Below, piece by piece: positions 23,176 to 31,450 of a stretch of 54,408 nucleotides of DNA; the stretch's first letter is position 1; every line of letters begins with the position of its first letter. The DNA is from CAZAJT01 sp964485585 (lineage in GTDB: Bacteria > Patescibacteriota > Microgenomatia > UBA1406 > GWC2-37-13), in contig CAZAJT010000003.1 in the NCBI GenBank assembly GCA_964485585.1, positions 1 to 54,408 of the forward strand, given 5' to 3'. The position numbers and the translations under genes were made by a program. Under the pieces are notes generated by a model, which was given only the letters and a program-made list of their open reading frames with translations, was not told the DNA's origin and made no database searches.

Positions 23176-25581
23176 ATGGTAAGAGAAGGAGGATTATCCA
23201 CGCCACTACAAGACCGCGTAATATTTGATCCAAACAATCCCCCCTTTGTGCGGCCGGATACAAAAGCACCGGTTCCGACAACGCTTCAAACAAAACCGGT
23301 TGCAGAACAAAGTCGAACAGGACTCTTAAAAGGAGTCAAGCAAACGAAGACTGAAACATCCCAATCCGCGAATGAACAGCAGGATATTTCAGCAAAGCCC
23401 ACGACAGAACAACCTGCAGCAGAATCTCTCACACCTGTAGAAAGTAAATTGGTTACTGCGCTGGAGCAACAAGTTCAGGAAGGCGATCCAGAACCAGGAA
23501 TACGCCAAGTTGCAGATTATAAAGTCTCCGAGTCGGCAACCGCAGTAAATGGAACATCTGCTCCAACCGCTGCCGAATCCCCTGCTCAACCTGCTGACAC
23601 TGCCATAGCCGAAGCAGCTCCATCTGTATCGACTTCAGTTGATGCAGAACAAAACAGAAATGAAGTACAACCTCGCGATCAACAATATAGGTTAGAAGTG
23701 GATCAAAATGGACAGTTGCAAATGAAGCGCGTATATATTGTAGACGGCAAAGAGGTAGTAGACGACCAAGGAGCTACACCATGGGGCGAAGCCACCCAAG
23801 AACACATTGATCAACTTATAAAGTTTTACGATTACTATCGGAATGACCTTCATAGAAGATTTCCAGATGAACAAAATCGTGGCCCGAGGGTAATAGATAC
23901 TATAAGGTCATATGAAACTTTCCTAACACAATTGCAAACAATTAAGGCTGCACGATTTGGCGCTCCTCAAGCTGAAGTAACTTCAACTGTAGAAGAACCA
24001 CCGGAAGACTATCTCCCCTATGATGACCTCACTCCAGAAGACCATCAAGCAATGGCTGATGCTACTCGTAGAGATCAGGAGCATGGCATTGATTCTGCAA
24101 CAAGACTTGCCCAAGCTACAGAAAGCAACCGGAGAACTCAAGAAGTATTACGGGGATTGCCGCGCCCGTGGGTAGTAAGCGGCGCTGAACCCGGCGGTAT
24201 CAGAAATGCAAATCCTGATTATCCAGTTGATGTCGCTCGAGACGCGATCGGACAACAAACTGAAGCTCGTGCAGGATCTAAAGCGCAACCATCTGCCGAA
24301 AGCTCAATACCTACTCCAGAACGAGCAAGAAGATTAAGCTTAATGGAAAAAATAAAAACATGGCTTGATCCGCCGGAAGCCCGCATGAAAAAAGCGATGA
24401 GCAAAACGATGAAGGAATGGGAACGACAAAATCCCGACATTTACCCAAAAGACAGTCAAAATCATCTTAATTGGCTTGAACGCTATGTTACCCATTATAA
24501 ATCGAGGGAGCCAGTACTTCGACAACAAGAAGAACAAATAAAAATTCAATATGAACTAAGAAGAGTTTCACGACTCTATGATAAATTGAATAAACCGCCG
24601 GATCCGAAACGCGCCACAGAATATCAAACGTGGGCGAGCAAAAAATTAGAATTCATGAAGCAGTATAAAACAGAACTCACGAGAGACATTGCTACTTTAG
24701 AATCACAACCTGCCGAAGCTACAACCGAAACTTCCTCCATGGATATCGACCCAGAAATCGAGATTATGGACGCGTATGATCGAGAGCACCTCGTTGGTCC
24801 CGATGAGGCAAGTGAAGAACAATTCAATGCGTACATTATTGCCCGTCGAAGATATAAAGAACAGATGAAGCCGGAGATTGAGAGACGAAAAAAGATCAGA
24901 GAATGGAAAAGACAATATCCCATAACTAATCTGAATCGTGAGCAGTTAGAAGACTGGAAAAATAAGTATGCTGAGTTTTTAGAAACACTGAGTCAACCAC
25001 CAGCTCCGGAGGCAGCGCAACCGGCAGAAGCACCACCGCAACCGACAGTAGATGATGAACTCCTGCAAGGATTCAACTCTTCTGCGCCGGAAGGCTCAAT
25101 GCAATGGTTTACCGAAAGAGCTGCTTATATAGAAAAAAATAGACCTGCGTATGAGAGAAATAAATTTTTTGAAAAATATCAGAAAGAAAATCCTCGAAAG
25201 GAAGGTGAAACCGAAGTGGAATATACCCTGAGAGTCGCGCAAGCAATACGTGAACACGGTCAACGAACTACCGCTACTACTCCGGAACAAAAAGCTCCGG
25301 CAACAACTCCCGAGCAGGAGAGGACCGAGATGATACGGAGCGTAATCGAAGTATTGACATCGATGGGATACCAACTGAGACAACCGGAGGCTGCACCAAC
25401 GCAACCTACCCCATCTAGTGAAACACAGTTAAGTCAGGTAGTCGAAGCCGCGGGCTTGGATAAAAAACAAAAAGAATCGCTCATAAAACTCGTCGCTCTC
25501 ATCATCCCAATTCTTGCCGGATCTATGATAAATACCGCGGCAAAAGAGACTGAAACCGCGCCACTCGCCCAGGCTGCTTAA
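23176..25581 (+). CDS. Giant 801-aa repeat protein with C-terminal hydrophobic anchor
   Basis: Not recognised. About 1-180: low-complexity Ala/Pro/Glu/Thr/Gln-rich. Then several degenerate helical modules of about 40-50 residues with the pattern Pro...(5-10)...Trp/Phe...Tyr...(6-10)...Tyr/Trp, for example EWERQNPDIYPKDSQNHLNW, REWKRQYPITNLNREQLEDW and FEKYQKENPRKEGETEVEY, separated by Pro/Gln/Ala linkers. The only hydrophobic stretch is near the C-terminus (SLIKLVALIIPILAGSMI), so it may be a tail-anchored cytoplasmic scaffold. There is no signal peptide. Base composition matches the core genes. Confidence 0.72.
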   Translation: MVREGGLSTPLQDRVIFDPNNPPFVRPDTKAPVPTTLQTKPVAEQSRTGLLKGVKQTKTETSQSANEQQDISAKPTTEQPAAESLTPVESKLVTALEQQVQEGDPEPGIRQVADYKVSESATAVNGTSAPTAAESPAQPADTAIAEAAPSVSTSVDAEQNRNEVQPRDQQYRLEVDQNGQLQMKRVYIVDGKEVVDDQGATPWGEATQEHIDQLIKFYDYYRNDLHRRFPDEQNRGPRVIDTIRSYETFLTQLQTIKAARFGAPQAEVTSTVEEPPEDYLPYDDLTPEDHQAMADATRRDQEHGIDSATRLAQATESNRRTQEVLRGLPRPWVVSGAEPGGIRNANPDYPVDVARDAIGQQTEARAGSKAQPSAESSIPTPERARRLSLMEKIKTWLDPPEARMKKAMSKTMKEWERQNPDIYPKDSQNHLNWLERYVTHYKSREPVLRQQEEQIKIQYELRRVSRLYDKLNKPPDPKRATEYQTWASKKLEFMKQYKTELTRDIATLESQPAEATTETSSMDIDPEIEIMDAYDREHLVGPDEASEEQFNAYIIARRRYKEQMKPEIERRKKIREWKRQYPITNLNREQLEDWKNKYAEFLETLSQPPAPEAAQPAEAPPQPTVDDELLQGFNSSAPEGSMQWFTERAAYIEKNRPAYERNKFFEKYQKENPRKEGETEVEYTLRVAQAIREHGQRTTATTPEQKAPATTPEQERTEMIRSVIEVLTSMGYQLRQPEAAPTQPTPSSETQLSQVVEAAGLDKKQKESLIKLVALIIPILAGSMINTAAKETETAPLAQAA

Positions 25582-25733
25582 TAAATATGGCCGGGTACGG
25601 TGAAACTGACATCACTGTCAGGATTGGCCATTGGCCAAAAATTACTCACCGCCCCAGCCGGTTAGACAAGCTTGTGCAGCTTTCTCTCGCATTGCGAGAC
25701 AGGCAACTGCTACCTGGATTTGTTTACGTCAGT

Positions 25734-26339
25734 TTACTCTGTCGGGACCGGATTGAGCTCGAGGACGATCTTGCGGGTTCGCCATCGCAAGAATTCCTGC
25801 AGAATCTGCCGGTTAGGTAGATCGTCAGGATTCTCGTTCCGCTCCCATCCCTCCAAGGCCTCGCAGAATGGCTTGATCTCCTCGATAATCTCAAAGAGGA
25901 GCGAGAACCGATCCTCCCTACCCTCGATGAGCGACTGATCCAGCTGGACGACCTCGCAGTCCCACCCTCCTCCGAAGAAGTGGTGGAAAACGAGGGTGAC
26001 GACCTTTCTCGGTGCGGTCTCGGGACCAGCCCAGATTGTCAGTGTAACACTGTCTGGCGCTCCACTGTGGTCCTCAACCACCTCAACTTCGAGTCGTCCC
26101 GTCCCCGTGCGGTAAACCATGGTCGTCTGTGGCCAGTCCTGCTGGAGGAACCAGTAGGCTCGGGGTGACGCCCAGTCCGTGCCCTGCTCCACGTTCCTTC
26201 GCGTCTCGTCATTGAAACGCGTGTGGAACGCGACCCACAGATCGGCAATCCGATCCGGGACAACCTCGCCTTTGGGGATCGCGCACGCGTGCTTGAGCAC
26301 GCTGGCGATTTTGTCGACGGCCTGCGTAAGAGTAAACAC
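25734..26339 (-). CDS. Orphan soluble protein, 201 aa
   Basis: Not recognised. GTG start at 26339 with AAAGGAG upstream; the leader stretch AAAGGAGACTATC-GTG matches that of the 15802 gene. Strand-rich centre (GRLEVEVVEDHSGAPDSVTLTIW...VVTLVFHHFFGGGWDCEVV) between helical ends. Markedly GC-rich for the region. It converges with the 801-aa gene; TCTCGC-ATT-GCGAGA (25686-25700) lies between them. Confidence 0.62.
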   Translation of the reverse strand: MFTLTQAVDKIASVLKHACAIPKGEVVPDRIADLWVAFHTRFNDETRRNVEQGTDWASPRAYWFLQQDWPQTTMVYRTGTGRLEVEVVEDHSGAPDSVTLTIWAGPETAPRKVVTLVFHHFFGGGWDCEVVQLDQSLIEGREDRFSLLFEIIEEIKPFCEALEGWERNENPDDLPNRQILQEFLRWRTRKIVLELNPVPTE

Positions 26340-26763
26340 GATAGTCTCCTTTTGCCCTGCTTGCCCTGAACGAAGGGTCAAGTCTTACAGGCGGTGCCGG
26401 GTGGAAGCGCGACTTCCCACTAACGCTTTCCGGCGTTTCAGTAGCTTAGCAAAAAACTTGCAGCAGCCATTCTGAAGTAATGCGTGGAGCAATTGAACAA
26501 TTGAACAATCGAGCAATTTCATCGCTTCAAAAAGGCTACCACAAGTACAGCTGATTTTTCAATGTGCTTGTCTAAGATCTTTGCAGCTGCTTCTCCTGCA
26601 GGATGCTTAATTCCCGTAGGTTTGACCGCCGCAAATAGCTAGTAGTATACCATACTATGGGCTATTAAACAATCTTATCTCGACACTGCGGGAGTGGAGG
26701 AGGCTGATGTGACAGCCTACCCGCAACCTACGAGGTTGCGGGTACTCCGATTATGCGAGGAAG
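26340..26763. other. 424-bp gene-free region with leader hairpins
   Basis: No ORF with coding signal. On the minus strand the part next to the 25734 gene can form GTGG(G)AAG-TCGCG-CTTCCAC (26401-26420) and AACGC/GCGTT (26422-26437) hairpins. A CAATTGAA word is repeated at 26490-26515. The hairpin at 26719-26743 is listed separately. Confidence 0.6.
26719..26743. repeat. ACCCGCAACCT-ACG-AGGTTGCGGGT hairpin
   Basis: A perfect 11-bp stem with the ACG loop, 20 bp after the stop of the sigma-like gene. Same core as the repeats around TA module 7 (CGCAACCT-ACG-AGGTTGCG). Could terminate the 26764-28338 transcript. Confidence 0.75.
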
Positions 26764-28338
26764 TTATTCTTCGCTATCTCTATCTTCCGGGAGTGGCGCA
26801 ATAGTAGTACGGTAGATTTCATCGGATAGTTTTTCATATGCCGTTATAAATATCTTCTGCAGCATCCACGGACGTAGCTCCCGATTATCTTGCAGAAAAG
26901 TAAGAAACAAATATCGTTCATCTTCCTCCATTGCATCGAGAATATCATATCGGTAAGTAGATATCCAAATCGCTCTGGAAATATGATCAATAAGTGATGA
27001 ATCGGTTACTCGCCTGCCCCTAATCGCTTCAGTATACTGATCTTCGAGCACCTCAAGGAGCGTTTCCTCAACGTGCTGAGCGAGCCATCCAAGTTGTTGA
27101 GTAAGCTCCTTCGGTGGTTGCGCAAAAAGATCCCCAATAGTTCGCATACCCTTTCGGAGAAGAACTCTTCGAACTGCGGGAAATATCGCCAATCTTTCAA
27201 TACTAAATGGTGGTTGATCTGATTTCCTCATCGGTTTGACCTGATAGTATGGTTCCTCGAAAGTTCTCCCAAACCGTGTATCTCTGCCTTCCTGCGGTGC
27301 AAGGACGCGGGGAACATCATCACCAAGAAAATAATGTTGCTTGAGACCGATAGCAATGCTCGGATGATGTAGTTTTAGCTCTGCTCTCGATTGTAACTGT
27401 GAAACCATGGTCAAAGAAATGTTTAATTTTTTTGCTATATCGGACTGAGTCAACTCTTCTTCATTGGTAAGTCCAAAACCTAATTCAACAATATTCCGTT
27501 GTTGTACAGAAAGTACATCAAGCGCAGTATGCACGGTTTGCTGTATATCATCGCGCCGGCCGACCTCTCGCCATATCACATCAAAATCCATACTGAGCTC
27601 ATCTGCTCGAAGCCGATATGTAGTGATCTGTCTTATAAAATACTCTCTCAAACGTGATACTGGTATCCCGGTCTCTTGTGAAAGGTCTTCTGCAAGTTGC
27701 GTAACATCAGCGTTGGTAACCGATGCAGGATCTGCCAGTAAATAGGCTGCATTCTCCCATACTCTATGGAGATTCCAGTGATCGCGCGTACCAATAAGCA
27801 TGCTCTCTCGGAACATAAAATACTCAGCAACCCCTTTTTTCGCATACTCATACATACGTGTTGACATTGGCGCACGCTGCTCATCAATAGATTCCTTCCC
27901 GCAATAACTTATCACTGCGGCAATAACCGTATGTATTAGTTCTTCTTGTTCGTTGGGTACATCAGCAAGAACGCGCATATAGGGAGCAGTAACCGTAAGC
28001 AGTGTTTTCATGTTTAACAGTAATAGCACCTCTTTCCCATAATCACTCCCGAGCGCCTGCACCGCAGCTCGGTGAGCTTTTTGTGGTACTCTTTCTGGCA
28101 CAATTTGTGCAAGTATACAAGCGTACTCATAGGTATTCATTGCAGGATTCTGCTCTGCAATTATCGAAACTGCTTTATGATAAACAGTTCCCATTGCCCG
28201 TATTGAAGCTTCGGCGCTCTCTCCTTTTAACAATTCTTTTATTGACGCTCGTGCTTCCTGCAGAAATTCTGGTAGCTCTGTTTTTTCAGCTATCGGTTTT
28301 TTTCGATCAGGAATTCCACCCCTTTCAGCCCTAGACAT
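26764..28338 (-). CDS. Atypical sigma-70-like transcription factor
   Basis: About 524 aa. LSVQQRNIVELGFGLTNEEELTQSDIAKKLNISLTMVSQLQSRAELKL is a sigma region 4.2-like helix-turn-helix (L-x-x-x-x-R-x-I/V-x-x-x-x-G and T-x-x-x-I-A-x-x-L-x-I-S). The C-terminal LLRKGMRTIGDLFAQPPKEL resembles the RNAP alpha-CTD/HhH fold. Regions 1-2 are not convincing; the N-terminal half is an unfamiliar all-helical domain. It could be a divergent sigma factor or a regulator that borrows the sigma-4 fold. The ATG at 28338 is favoured; 28356 (with GGAAGG) is an alternative. Confidence 0.68.
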   Translation of the reverse strand: MSRAERGGIPDRKKPIAEKTELPEFLQEARASIKELLKGESAEASIRAMGTVYHKAVSIIAEQNPAMNTYEYACILAQIVPERVPQKAHRAAVQALGSDYGKEVLLLLNMKTLLTVTAPYMRVLADVPNEQEELIHTVIAAVISYCGKESIDEQRAPMSTRMYEYAKKGVAEYFMFRESMLIGTRDHWNLHRVWENAAYLLADPASVTNADVTQLAEDLSQETGIPVSRLREYFIRQITTYRLRADELSMDFDVIWREVGRRDDIQQTVHTALDVLSVQQRNIVELGFGLTNEEELTQSDIAKKLNISLTMVSQLQSRAELKLHHPSIAIGLKQHYFLGDDVPRVLAPQEGRDTRFGRTFEEPYYQVKPMRKSDQPPFSIERLAIFPAVRRVLLRKGMRTIGDLFAQPPKELTQQLGWLAQHVEETLLEVLEDQYTEAIRGRRVTDSSLIDHISRAIWISTYRYDILDAMEEDERYLFLTFLQDNRELRPWMLQKIFITAYEKLSDEIYRTTIAPLPEDRDSEE

Positions 28339-28414
28339 AGTCCTATAGCTTATCATTTCCTTCCCCAAACGGCAACCGTAACCTCGGGAGTTACCAGTTT
28401 TGTATAATCGTTTT

Positions 28415-29083
28415 ATGCAAAAACATGTCATCTTGCATTTTCAGAAACATGATCCACTCCTCTTTACGATCTTCCAGAAACTTCCTCCCCTTGAACCACT
28501 GACAGTGCGCAAACCAGAAGAACTCTTTGAGAGTTTGTGCAGAGAGATTATCAATCAGCAACTCGCCTCGAAAGCAGCGCACGCGATTTATCAGCGCTTT
28601 CTCCAGTTGTTTCCCAATCGACACCCTCGCCTCGCCCGCCTCTGGCGTGGCCTCGCCGAAGCCCAATCATTGGCGGGCGAAGGCGGGCCTACCCCTCACG
28701 CCCTCCTGCAAATTCCTGACGAAACTATCAGAGCGGTTGGTCTTTCATGGGCAAAAGTAAAATACGTAAAAGATCTTGCGAGAAAAGTAGTTGATCGTGA
28801 TGTGTTACTGGAAAAACTTCATGCGCTCGATGACGAATCAGTGATCACTGAGTTAACGAAGATAAAGGGTATTGGGCGATGGACTGCTGAGATGTTTTTG
28901 ATGTTTTCGCTCGGACGTGAGGATGTATTCTCACATGGAGACTTGGGTCTGCGAAAAGCGATAATAAAGCTTTATCGTCTCAAAGAAAAATCGGAAAAAG
29001 AAAAAATAGAAGCGATCGTACAAAAATGGATTCCTTATCGCACTCATGCATGTCGCATTCTCTGGCAGAGTCTTTTGCTGTGA
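28415..29083 (+). CDS. DNA-3-methyladenine glycosylase (AlkA/HhH-GPD)
   Basis: 222 aa. Base-excision repair of alkylated purines. ITELTKIKGIGRWTAEMFLMF is the helix-hairpin-helix with its GPD segment, and FSHGDLGLRKAI supplies the catalytic Asp. The N-terminal CREIINQQLASKAAHAIYQRF matches the family 'I-V-x-Q-Q-I-S-x-x-A'. TATAAT ends 6 nt before the ATG at 28415 (leaderless). Residues about 69-95 (RHPRLARLWRGLAEAQ and following) are encoded by a GC-rich dispersed repeat identical over 30 nt to intergenic DNA at 16395-16424. Confidence 0.92.
   Translation: MQKHVILHFQKHDPLLFTIFQKLPPLEPLTVRKPEELFESLCREIINQQLASKAAHAIYQRFLQLFPNRHPRLARLWRGLAEAQSLAGEGGPTPHALLQIPDETIRAVGLSWAKVKYVKDLARKVVDRDVLLEKLHALDDESVITELTKIKGIGRWTAEMFLMFSLGREDVFSHGDLGLRKAIIKLYRLKEKSEKEKIEAIVQKWIPYRTHACRILWQSLLL
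28622..28702. repeat. GC-rich repeat inserted in frame in the AlkA-like gene
   Basis: Contains the 30-nt block shared with 16395-16424 and a second block (CCTCGCCGAAGCC...GCGGGCGAAGGCGGGCCT) shared with 32491-32519. Translation is uninterrupted. Confidence 0.85.
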
Positions 29084-29102
29084 TATAATGAAAAGATAGC
29101 TA

Positions 29103-29186
29103 GCCGGAGTGGTGAAATTGGCAGACACGCAGCGTTCAGGGCGCTGTCCCAGCAATGGGGTGGGGGTTCAAATCCCTTCTCCGGCA
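29103..29186 (+). tRNA. tRNA-Leu (CAG)
   Basis: Acceptor GCCGGAG/CTCCGGC with discriminator A, the bacterial Leu determinant; anticodon stem CAGCG/CGCTG around TTCAGGG (anticodon CAG); long variable arm (class II); T arm GGGTTCAAATCC. CCA not encoded. Confidence 0.95.
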
Positions 29187-29205
29187 CCCGGCACCAAGAA
29201 ATTTT

Positions 29206-29295
29206 GGAGAGGTGGCTGAGTGGTCCATAGCGAAAGGTTGCTAACCTTTTGAGCCCAATAAGCTCACGTGGGTTCGAATCCCACCCTCTCCGCCA
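29206..29295 (+). tRNA. tRNA-Ser (GCT)
   Basis: Acceptor GGAGAGG/CCTCTCC, discriminator G, encoded CCA at 29293-29295; anticodon stem AAAGG/CCTTT around TTGCTAA (anticodon GCT); long variable arm. Its 3' 32 bases overlap the end of the aminotransferase ORF on the other strand. Confidence 0.95.
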
Positions 29296-30421
29296 GTTTG
29301 AAGAAATATTCCTTGAACCGCTTCATCCCCTCTATCACATCTTCCTCTTTTCTCCCGAAACAGAAGCGCGCATGTCCTTCTCCGCCATCGCCAAATCCGG
29401 ATCCCGGCACAATTGCTACTTTTGCCTTCTTCAATACATCCATGCAAAACGCCTCAGAATTCTGCAACCCGTGAATTTTTGGAAAGAAATAATAAGTTCC
29501 TTCCGGCCAAGTGAAGCTTAAAAATTCCTTGAGTTCTCCCAATGTATTTCCCACGATTTCGCGCCTTTTCTTATACGCCGCATGCTGTTCTGTTTTAATT
29601 ATCTTCTGATGCTGCAAACCGGCAAGCGCTGCATACTGTGAGATCACCGGCGGGCAGTTGATCAGATTTTCGTGTACTGGTAAAATACGTCTAACGATAG
29701 ATCTGTCGCTATGAAGATATCCGATCCTCCATCCTGTGAGCGCATAATCTTTTGAGAAACTATAGATTCGCACGATATGGTTCCGGAACTCCTCATTCTG
29801 AGCCAATGTAAAAAAAGAATCATTGCCAAAATACAAACCCTCATATACTTCATCACTTACGATCGTGAAATTATGCTTAACAGCGAGTTTTCCTAGTTGA
29901 AGCAAGTCTTCTTTTGCATACACTGATCCGGTTGGATTATTTGGATTACATATCACGCACACTTTCGTCTTTGGACTTATTTTGGTTTTGACGTCTTCGA
30001 TATTGAGTTTCCAACCCTGTTCTTCTTGGAGAGGCGTAACTATGGCCTTTGCACCAATCATACCGGAGATTCGCTCATATGCTACATAACTGGGGGTTGG
30101 GATGATAATCTCATCTCCCGTTTTAGCCAACGTTAGCAACGTTGCCGACAATGCTTCCATACTTCCACCTGTAACCAGAATCTCTCCTTCTGGATCATAG
30201 CGCATTGATCGCAGGGCCAGATCATAGGCAATTGCCTCGCGAAACGTCAAAATCCCAGCAACAGAGGAATAAGCGTCAACTTTATTTTCGCTCAGCGCCC
30301 GCATCACCGATTCACGTATTATTGGATGTGAGACGAATGAAGGAATCCCCTGAGCAAGAGATACTACATCGGGATGCGTTTTTGCGTAATGCTCGATTTC
30401 TTTAATGATTGACACCGACAT
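29264..30421 (-). CDS. PLP-dependent class I/II aminotransferase
   Basis: 385 aa, fold-type I. Seen: SLAQGIPSF near the N-terminus, VTGGSMEAL, NPNNPTGSVY, the SDEVYEGLYF Asp-Tyr pair, the PLP lysine in YSFSKDYALTGWRIGYLHS and the C-terminal Arg in HARFCFG. Substrate is likely Asp or aromatic/branched amino acids, not decidable here. Start at 30421 (MSVSIIKEIEHY); the reading to 30466 adds a non-family prefix. The last residues AERVGFEPT are encoded by the antisense of tRNA-Ser. Confidence 0.9.
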   Translation of the reverse strand: MSVSIIKEIEHYAKTHPDVVSLAQGIPSFVSHPIIRESVMRALSENKVDAYSSVAGILTFREAIAYDLALRSMRYDPEGEILVTGGSMEALSATLLTLAKTGDEIIIPTPSYVAYERISGMIGAKAIVTPLQEEQGWKLNIEDVKTKISPKTKVCVICNPNNPTGSVYAKEDLLQLGKLAVKHNFTIVSDEVYEGLYFGNDSFFTLAQNEEFRNHIVRIYSFSKDYALTGWRIGYLHSDRSIVRRILPVHENLINCPPVISQYAALAGLQHQKIIKTEQHAAYKKRREIVGNTLGELKEFLSFTWPEGTYYFFPKIHGLQNSEAFCMDVLKKAKVAIVPGSGFGDGGEGHARFCFGRKEEDVIEGMKRFKEYFFKLAERVGFEPT

Positions 30422-30437
30422 ATAAGAGGTTTTAATA

Positions 30438-31283
30438 TCATACCATAACCTTTTTCTCAAAATCATCCGGATGAAACCAGAGCTGTGTTTGAGTGATTAA
30501 CTCAGTGGTACGATGCTTTGTGATCCAGTACATCTGCACTTTTTTCAGCATCTTTTCAACAATATCCCCAATGAACCCTTTAACCCTCAGGGCTTCACAA
30601 TTAACGCTTTTTTTTCTATCTCTAACTCTATCAATAGAATTCGGAAATAGATCAAACACCCACCTGTTTTTTTGTATAAATTGTTCATAGGTTTGATTTT
30701 TGTTCACCAACGGCTTCATCTGCAAGACTTCGTGAGCAACATAGGTGCTCCGCTTCGATGGAGGAATAACAACGTCGTTCGCGTCAAAGAAAAGATTCAA
30801 GCAAATCTTATCCGGCGCACGCTTGATTCCCCTTTTACGTCTCAGACCAAGAAACTGCGCCATTGCGACTGCAATAAATCTGCCAGTCCATAATCTCTTC
30901 CGTTCGGTAATAATAAATAGATCAATATCGTCCGTGAATTTTGCGTTCATCATCGCCAGTGAACCAGAAAGACCTATAAGCTTTATCTGTGGAAACCATG
31001 ATAGCGTGCTAATAAATCTCTGTATTAACTGTAGCTTACTTTTTGTATTTCTCGTCCTGGCAGTATATTTCTTAAAAAGAATACTATACCCCTCTAGGGT
31101 ATATCTGTTTTCTCCTCCAATTTTTCGAGTAATGATTTTATTCTTTTTTTCAAATCCTATAAGTTTTTCCTTAAGCGAATCCTTTGTTATTTTTTTTGGA
31201 AAGAAGAGGTGAATATCTTCAAGGCTGGGTGGATAAAAGAATTGTAAAAAATAACGTACAGTGGAGATTAAATCCTTTTCCAT
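30438..31283 (-). CDS. Nucleotidyltransferase-fold protein
   Basis: 281 aa. LIGLSGSLAMMNAKFTDDIDLFIIT carries the G-S-x(n)-D-x-D signature of the pol-beta-type nucleotidyltransferases. The N-terminal FFYPPSLEDIHLFFPKKITK...RYTLEGYSILF looks like a winged-helix module. Similar fusions are common in CPR genomes; target unknown. It ends 17 bp before the aminotransferase start, so the two are likely cotranscribed. Confidence 0.8.
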   Translation of the reverse strand: MEKDLISTVRYFLQFFYPPSLEDIHLFFPKKITKDSLKEKLIGFEKKNKIITRKIGGENRYTLEGYSILFKKYTARTRNTKSKLQLIQRFISTLSWFPQIKLIGLSGSLAMMNAKFTDDIDLFIITERKRLWTGRFIAVAMAQFLGLRRKRGIKRAPDKICLNLFFDANDVVIPPSKRSTYVAHEVLQMKPLVNKNQTYEQFIQKNRWVFDLFPNSIDRVRDRKKSVNCEALRVKGFIGDIVEKMLKKVQMYWITKHRTTELITQTQLWFHPDDFEKKVMV

Positions 31284-31356
31284 TGTCCACCTATTTTCTC
31301 ACGCCGTTTTTGATTTAACAATAGGAATCTCGAAGTCATCTTAATACCTAAGTGTA

Positions 31357-31448
31357 TGTCATTGCGAGGATCAGCCATTAGCTGAGACGCGGCAATCCCA
31401 TTTATTTATGAGATTGCTTCGCTATAGTATGTTTGGCTCGCAATGACA
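31357..31448. repeat. TGTCATTGCGAG...CTCGCAATGACA element, copy 2
   Basis: Same 12-bp perfect terminal inverted repeats as 15589-15662, with a different interior (ATCAGCCATTAGCTGA hairpin and CAATCCCAT/ATGAGATTG). It ends 3 bp before the stop codon of the glycosyltransferase gene. Confidence 0.9.
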
Positions 31449-31450
31449 AT

